From positions 1 through 44,778 of the forward strand of contig WHTA01000048.1 of NCBI GenBank assembly GCA_009379825.1: a stretch of DNA of 44,778 nt, written 5' to 3'. The DNA comes from Streptosporangiales bacterium. Lineage in GTDB: Bacteria; Actinomycetota; Actinomycetes; Streptosporangiales; WHST01. The position numbers were made by a program, and so were the translations under genes. The notes under the pieces are model-generated. The model was given only the letters and a program-made list of their open reading frames with translations, had not been told where the DNA came from and did no database searches. Positions 41,349-44,778 of the stretch are shown in pieces (position 1 is the first letter of the stretch; every line of letters begins with the position of its first letter).

Positions 41349-42024
41349 CTACCGGGTGCGGTGCGGCCGGTCGAGGGCATGCCACCGCCGTACCGCGTGT
41401 TCGGGCGTGTCCCACGGTGGGTGACTGGCTCGTTGGAGCACCGGCCATGACGCGGGAGCTTTTGGCGTGAGCGCTGCTTGCGCGAGGCTCGCTACATCGG
41501 CGACGGTGACGGTCTTGCCGAGCCGGGGATGGTCGCTCGTACCGAGCATAAGCCCGGGCAGGTGTAGGTGCAGGAAATGCACCAGGTTGTCGTCGGGGTC
41601 GAGGAGCTGGGTGGGGTCGACGTCGGTGATGCCGTCGTGGGTCATACCCGTCGCGGGGATACCGAGTATGCCGCCACCAGCGAGGGGATTGGTGAGGTCC
41701 GAGCGGAGCGGCATAAAGCTCACCGGTGCGCGTCGAATCGACCGGTGACCTCGTCGGAGCTGGTCTTTGTGCTGACCATGAGCGCGGCATCGTGCGGGCC
41801 GGCCAGGGTGCGACGAGCTACCTGTGGGTGCGAGTTGACGTTTCCATTCCGACGGGATATGGGAGACAGCGTACTTTGCCAGGATCGCGTCGTAGGGACC
41901 ACGGCCCGCCACACCTGCGTAGCCGTCGCCGGTGACGATGGTGGTTGGTAGTCGAGGCCAGTTAGCCGGTCACCAACAATGCTGGTGAGCTCGGGGTCGA
42001 GGTCGATCGTGGTGCGTCTGGGGG
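41349..42024 (-). pseudogene. Graspetide PIMT-like methyltransferase remnant (tgmC-like)
   Basis: Three short minus-strand frames join into most of a protein-L-isoaspartate-methyltransferase-type enzyme of the ATP-grasp peptide maturase system. In order: TTIDLDPELTSI (SAM motif II region), VTGDGYAGVAGRGPYDAILAKYAVSHIPSEWKRQLAP, then in another frame MVSTKTSSDEVTGRFDAHR, then VSFMPLRSDLTNPL through WDTPEHAVRRWHALDRPHRTR. The N-terminal SAM motif I is missing. Relatives convert Asp in the modified peptide to a methyl ester and then to aspartimide. At least two frameshifts make it non-functional. Confidence 0.72.
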
Positions 42025-42436
42025 ACGTTCATCGCAGCAGACGCGGCGAGAGAGCGAGCTGCCGTGGCTTGTACTCGGCATCGGCGAGCGCGGACGGGTG
42101 ATTGACCCATCGCGCTGGCAGCGACCGAGGACGCCGCCGACGCCGACGCGGGCCTGGGACCGCGAGAACCGCAGTTCCGGACCGGACAACCCTTCGGGCA
42201 TGGCGAAGTCGCCGGGACGCCTGTAGTACACCGACCGCACACCGTCCAGTGTGAACGCACTGTCGCCGTCCACCCTGTGGACCCACCATGCGGTATCGAG
42301 CGCCGTGTCGAATTATGCGGGCATGCTCAGCTGTTGCGGGAAATCCGCTGGATCCAGCCAGGCGTACTCGCGTCCGCGCATGGTGAGCTGCTCGGGAGCG
42401 TAGTCACCGCGCGGAGACGATGAGCACGTCGGTCAC
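42025..42436 (-). pseudogene. ATP-grasp RiPP maturase remnant (tgmB-like N-terminus)
   Basis: Minus-strand fragments match the N-terminal third of ATP-grasp peptide maturases. VTDVLIVSAR (from GTG 42436) is shifted into GDYAPEQL, then GREYAWLDPADFPQQLSM, a TAA, then VRSVYYRRPGDFAMPEGLSGPELRFSRSQARVGVGGVLG, and in another frame PARWVNHPSALADAEYKPRQLAL. The ATP-binding and catalytic domains are absent; the sequence runs directly into the tgmC-like remnant. Frameshifts plus an in-frame stop show decay. Confidence 0.75.
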
Positions 42437-42640
42437 GTTAGCCGTCCGGGTGTAGTAGGTGTCCGGGACGGTCTTGCCGTCACGGCTGGTCTGCTGCACG
42501 TGCAGCTGCTGGGTACGCGGCGTGCGGTGCTTCCCCGCCTCCACCACACTGGTCTCCGGCACCGCACCACGCAACCGTACGGTCGGCGCACTCGGCGCCT
42601 CGTCGCGGGGGACCGGCGAGACGCCGGCATCGGCGGGTTC
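42437..42640 (-). other. Possible remnant of a graspetide precursor
   Basis: A minus-strand frame just upstream of the tgmB-like start reads VVEAGKHRTPRTQQLHVQQT then SRDGKTVPDTYYTRTANVTD. Position (immediately before the maturase) and composition (Thr/Gln/Asp rich tail after an AGKH-like segment) resemble a tgmA-type precursor. No clear start or repeated core is visible. The match is weak and could be chance. Confidence 0.25.
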
Positions 42641-42674
42641 GCGGACATCACAAGGCTCCCATCACTTGATGTGC

Positions 42675-42860
42675 TCAACGGGCGCGACCCGTCTGCTTGA
42701 CCGGCGTCAACGTGTAGGTCAGCTGGGTGTCGTCGGCGGTGTAGCGGGTCTCCTCCATCGCCAGCACCCGTCCGGCCTCGTCGGTAGTGGTGCGGCGGGT
42801 GATCAGCATGGGGATGTTGTCGCCGATGCGGAGGGCGGTTTGGTCGTCGGGTGAGGGCAT
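42675..42860 (-). pseudogene. GntR regulator remnant (UTRA domain tail only)
   Basis: 61 codons from ATG 42860: PSPDDQTALRIGDNIPMLITRRTTTDEAGRVLAMEETRYTADDTQLTYTLTP. This is the C-terminal end of a UTRA effector domain of GntR/HutC-type regulators. The helix-turn-helix and most of the UTRA domain are missing. At 42860/42861 the sequence switches to a methyltransferase fragment on the other strand. Confidence 0.65.
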
Positions 42861-43118
42861 GCGCTGGCGATCGCCGATATCGTCACGGAGCGGCAGCTGA
42901 CCGAGTCGATCGTGTGCAATGTGGACCTGTGGGCGTCGTGCATCGGCGGCGCCGCGCAGGAGGACGCCTACCGGCACGCGATCGAGTCTGCCGGGCTGCG
43001 CGTCGAACAGGTGCGCACCAACCCCTATGCCTTCATCTCGCCGAGCGCGCGCAACGCCACGTCTACCTACGGGGTCAAGAGCATCTCGCTGTTGGCACGC
43101 AAGACCGCCGAGAGCTGA
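42861..43118 (+). pseudogene. ArsM-type methyltransferase remnant (C-terminal tail)
   Basis: The open frame from 42861 reads ALAIADIVTERQLTES, then WASCIGGAAQEDAYRHAIESAGLRVEQV and AFISPSARNATSTYGVKSISLLARK. This is the C-terminal region of arsenite-methyltransferase-like class I enzymes. The SAM-binding core is absent; the frame begins exactly at the junction with the GntR fragment. The stop is followed 12 bp later by another methyltransferase gene. Confidence 0.65.
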
Positions 43119-43130
43119 GTAGGAGCTGTC

Positions 43131-43869
43131 GTGGCTTCCGAGGAGCTGAAGAAGAAGCAGAGCGTCATCTGGGGCTTCGGCCCCTATGAGCGGCTGCCGG
43201 AGCATTACGCATCGCTGGTCGATCATCTCGCCCGTGCCATCGCGGTGCGGCTCGCCCGCGCCGGCGCGACCGTCACCGGTGTCGATCTCGCGCCCGCCTT
43301 GATCGAGACCGCCAAACGGATCGCTGCCGAGGAGGGCCTCGCGATCAGCTACCAGGTCGGTGACGCCGAGCTACTGCCCTACGAGGACAGCGAGTTCGAC
43401 GTCGTGGTGTCGAGCATCGGTTCGATGTTCGCGCCGGACCATGCCGTCGCACGCGAGCTCACGCGGGTGTGCCGGGCTGGTGGTCGGCTCGGACTCGCGC
43501 ATTGGAGCCCGGATCGGGGGGGTAGTGGACATGTTCATGGTGATGGCGCCCTTCATGGCGCCGCCGCCCGGCGCAGGCTCGCCGTTCCGTTGGGGCGATC
43601 GGAAACATGTCGAGAACCTGCTCGGCGCGGCGTTCGACCTTCGTTTCGAAGCGGGCGACGCGCCGCAGCGCGGCGAGTCCGACGAGGAGATCTGGCAGCT
43701 CTTCTCCACCGTCTACGGCCCGACAAGAACCCTCGCCGAGTCGCTCGACCCCGGCCGCAGAGGCCAGCTGCACCGCGTCTTCGTCGAATTCTTCGAAGGC
43801 CACCGAACCTCCGACGGAGTGCACCAGTCCCGTCCTTACTCGATCGTCCTCGGCACGAAGCACGACTGA
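43131..43869 (+). pseudogene. Class I SAM-dependent methyltransferase, frameshifted
   Basis: GTG 43131 follows AGGAGC. First frame: KQSVIWGFGPYERLPEHYASLVDHL, ATVTGVDLAPALIETAKRIAAEEG (motif II), YEDSEFDVVVSSIGSMFAPDHA and GGRLGLAHWSPD. The frame is lost at a run of seven G (near 43516), and the rest of the protein (GVVDMFMVMAPFMAPPPG through SRPYSIVLGTKHD) continues in the +1 frame to 43869. The glycine-rich SAM motif I expected before RLARAGATVTGVDLAP is missing or shortened, which suggests real decay rather than only a homopolymer error. Confidence 0.7.
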
Positions 43870-44001
43870 TCACCCCCCCGGACAGGACAGTGCAGTCATA
43901 GCGGCTTATCGTAAAGGCCATACCCGGAGATGATCGACACGTGGCACTACCGGATGGGTGACGGAGAAGCAGACCCGCTGGTCCACGTGTCTGGGGCGGG
44001 T

Positions 44002-44196
44002 CTACGTGTCGAAGTTTAGCGTTGCTCGATTGACGTCTGGGCGTGCGTAGCGCAGGAAGTCGGCGCCGGCGAGCTCCGCGTGGCCCATGGCGGTGGCAGC
44101 CGAGATGCCGAGCATCTCGGCCAGGACACTCGGTGGCCCTTCGCGGACGAGCTGCCGCCAGGTTGTAGCGCGTGTCGGTTGGGCGGGCACGTCCAT
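44002..44196 (-). pseudogene. C-terminal HTH fragment, possibly of a recombinase-associated protein
   Basis: Minus frame from ATG 44196: TTWRQLVREGPPSVLAEMLGISAATAMGHAELAGADFLRYAR. This helix-turn-helix-like tail occurs at the C-terminus of some actinomycete integrase-like proteins; I recall it only loosely. The N-terminal body is absent. The rest of 43870-44454 has no convincing gene; a weak membrane-like frame (44080-44442) lies opposite. Confidence 0.35.
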
Positions 44197-44455
44197 GCGC
44201 TTGCCCTCGGGCTGGCCATCGTCACCGGTCCGCTCGCCGAGGACTTGTGGGGTGGTTCCCTCTCCGGCACCGTCGCGGGCGTTTGGGACGCCGCCGTGGG
44301 ACAGCTCGTGACGGGCTACCACCGGGCCTTCGCAGTTTTCACGGCTATCTCGGCGTCGCCGCCTGCCTGGCGAGCCGGCACGTGGGTGTTGCCGCCGTTC
44401 CGCGGACGGGCAGAAGTCTCCGCGACGAGGCACGCGTGTTGACCGCACTAGGACT

Positions 44456-44469
44456 TGATTCTAGAATCA
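44456..44469. promoter_or_regulatory. 14-bp palindrome in an AT-rich promoter-like patch
   Basis: TGATTCTAGAATCA is a perfect palindrome in a local drop in GC, 124 bp before a small open frame. Candidate operator. Confidence 0.4.
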
Positions 44470-44592
44470 GTATCTGATTTAGTCATCGTCGACTCTGATA
44501 CCGCTCTTCGGGGGCAAGTGACCACCGACGTTCGTACGCGACGCGTCGAACGGAGGCGAGATACGGTGTTCGTGCATCGAAGGGAGAGTCGG

Positions 44593-44760
44593 ATGACTCT
44601 TTCAATACCTCGCTCGATACTTCGCCACAAGGTAGCGACGGTGTTGACCACTGTCCTCGTAGCGGTCTCGGCATACATCAGTGATCTAACCTCTCACCAC
44701 TGTCCGATATCCCGGGACGGCTCAGGAGGGCGACTCGACAGAGAGCCGTGCGGATCCTGA
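44593..44760 (+). CDS. Possible small membrane or secreted protein, 55 aa
   Basis: ATG 44593 follows GGGAGAG. The product starts MTLSIPRSILRHKVATVLTT, with a positively charged segment and a hydrophobic stretch (VATVLTTVLVAVSAYIS), then a polar tail with two cysteines. It could be a short exported peptide. Codon bias is weak and the family is unknown. Confidence 0.35.
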   Translation: MTLSIPRSILRHKVATVLTTVLVAVSAYISDLTSHHCPISRDGSGGRLDREPCGS

Positions 44761-44778
44761 GGACTAACAACTCGGTAC

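Noticed and set aside
44080-44442. 121-codon plus-strand frame with a hydrophobic middle, possibly a transporter tail
   Set aside because: No start support, no clear family, and the opposite strand has a better (though weak) HTH fragment.
1-44778. tRNA, rRNA or tmRNA genes
   Set aside because: None were recognised by eye on either strand, including at the recombinase junction where a tRNA target might be expected.

Overview
The window is high-GC chromosomal DNA of an actinomycete. The pointers are GC-rich third codon positions throughout, frequent GTG starts, ATGA/GTGA start-stop overlaps, a DUF397 protein beside an XRE-type regulator, an F420-type LLM oxidoreductase, a large serine recombinase, and a sugar ABC transporter without its own ATPase. 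The genus cannot be named from the sequence alone.

Region 1 (1-23,000) looks like one catabolic island for an aromatic or heteroaromatic carboxylic acid. A three-subunit molybdenum hydroxylase (134-3743, minus) is divergent from an IclR regulator. After a 720-bp gap holding a 43-bp tandem repeat comes a ten-gene run: tetR, a phenylacetyl-CoA-epoxidase-like set (paaA, paaD N-half, paaB, paaC, paaD C-half), a crotonase, an acyl-CoA ligase, a UbiD-type decarboxylase and a benzoate-CoA-ligase-like enzyme. Two further UbiD-type decarboxylases, a NitT/TauT-type ABC importer and an isochorismatase-fold amidohydrolase follow, driven by near-duplicate promoters. A GntR/FCD regulator and a PcaD-like alpha/beta hydrolase close the island on the minus strand. 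Inferred logic: import of an organic anion, CoA activation, ring epoxidation, prFMN-dependent decarboxylation and hydrolysis. No PaaE reductase, no UbiX and no standard PaaG/Z/F/H/J set is present, so the substrate is unknown and probably not phenylacetate.

Region 2 (23,040-32,021) is a sugar-acid/glycoside locus. A sulfatase, an MtnA-like isomerase, a D-galactonate dehydratase and a FadR-type regulator lie on the minus strand. A Tat lipoprotein sugar-binding protein, two permeases (one broken by an amber codon) and a cellulase-like glycosidase lie on the plus strand.

Region 3 (32,018-35,734) holds a small scar made of an SDR fragment abutting a PaaD C-terminal fragment, then thiI, then a yybP-ykoY-type (Mn2+) riboswitch in front of a ferritin-like/VIT1 fusion transporter, then a truncated LLM oxidoreductase.

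Region 4 (35,735-44,778) begins exactly where the LLM gene is cut and a large serine recombinase starts, so it is interpreted as an integrated element or its remains. It carries a DUF397 protein, a twice-frameshifted XRE/TPR regulator, an aminoglycoside-phosphotransferase-like kinase, and a graveyard: remnants of an ATP-grasp/PIMT graspetide (tgmB/tgmC) locus, a GntR UTRA tail fused to a methyltransferase tail, and a frameshifted methyltransferase. The right end of the element is not recognisable in the window. No tRNA, rRNA or CRISPR array was seen.
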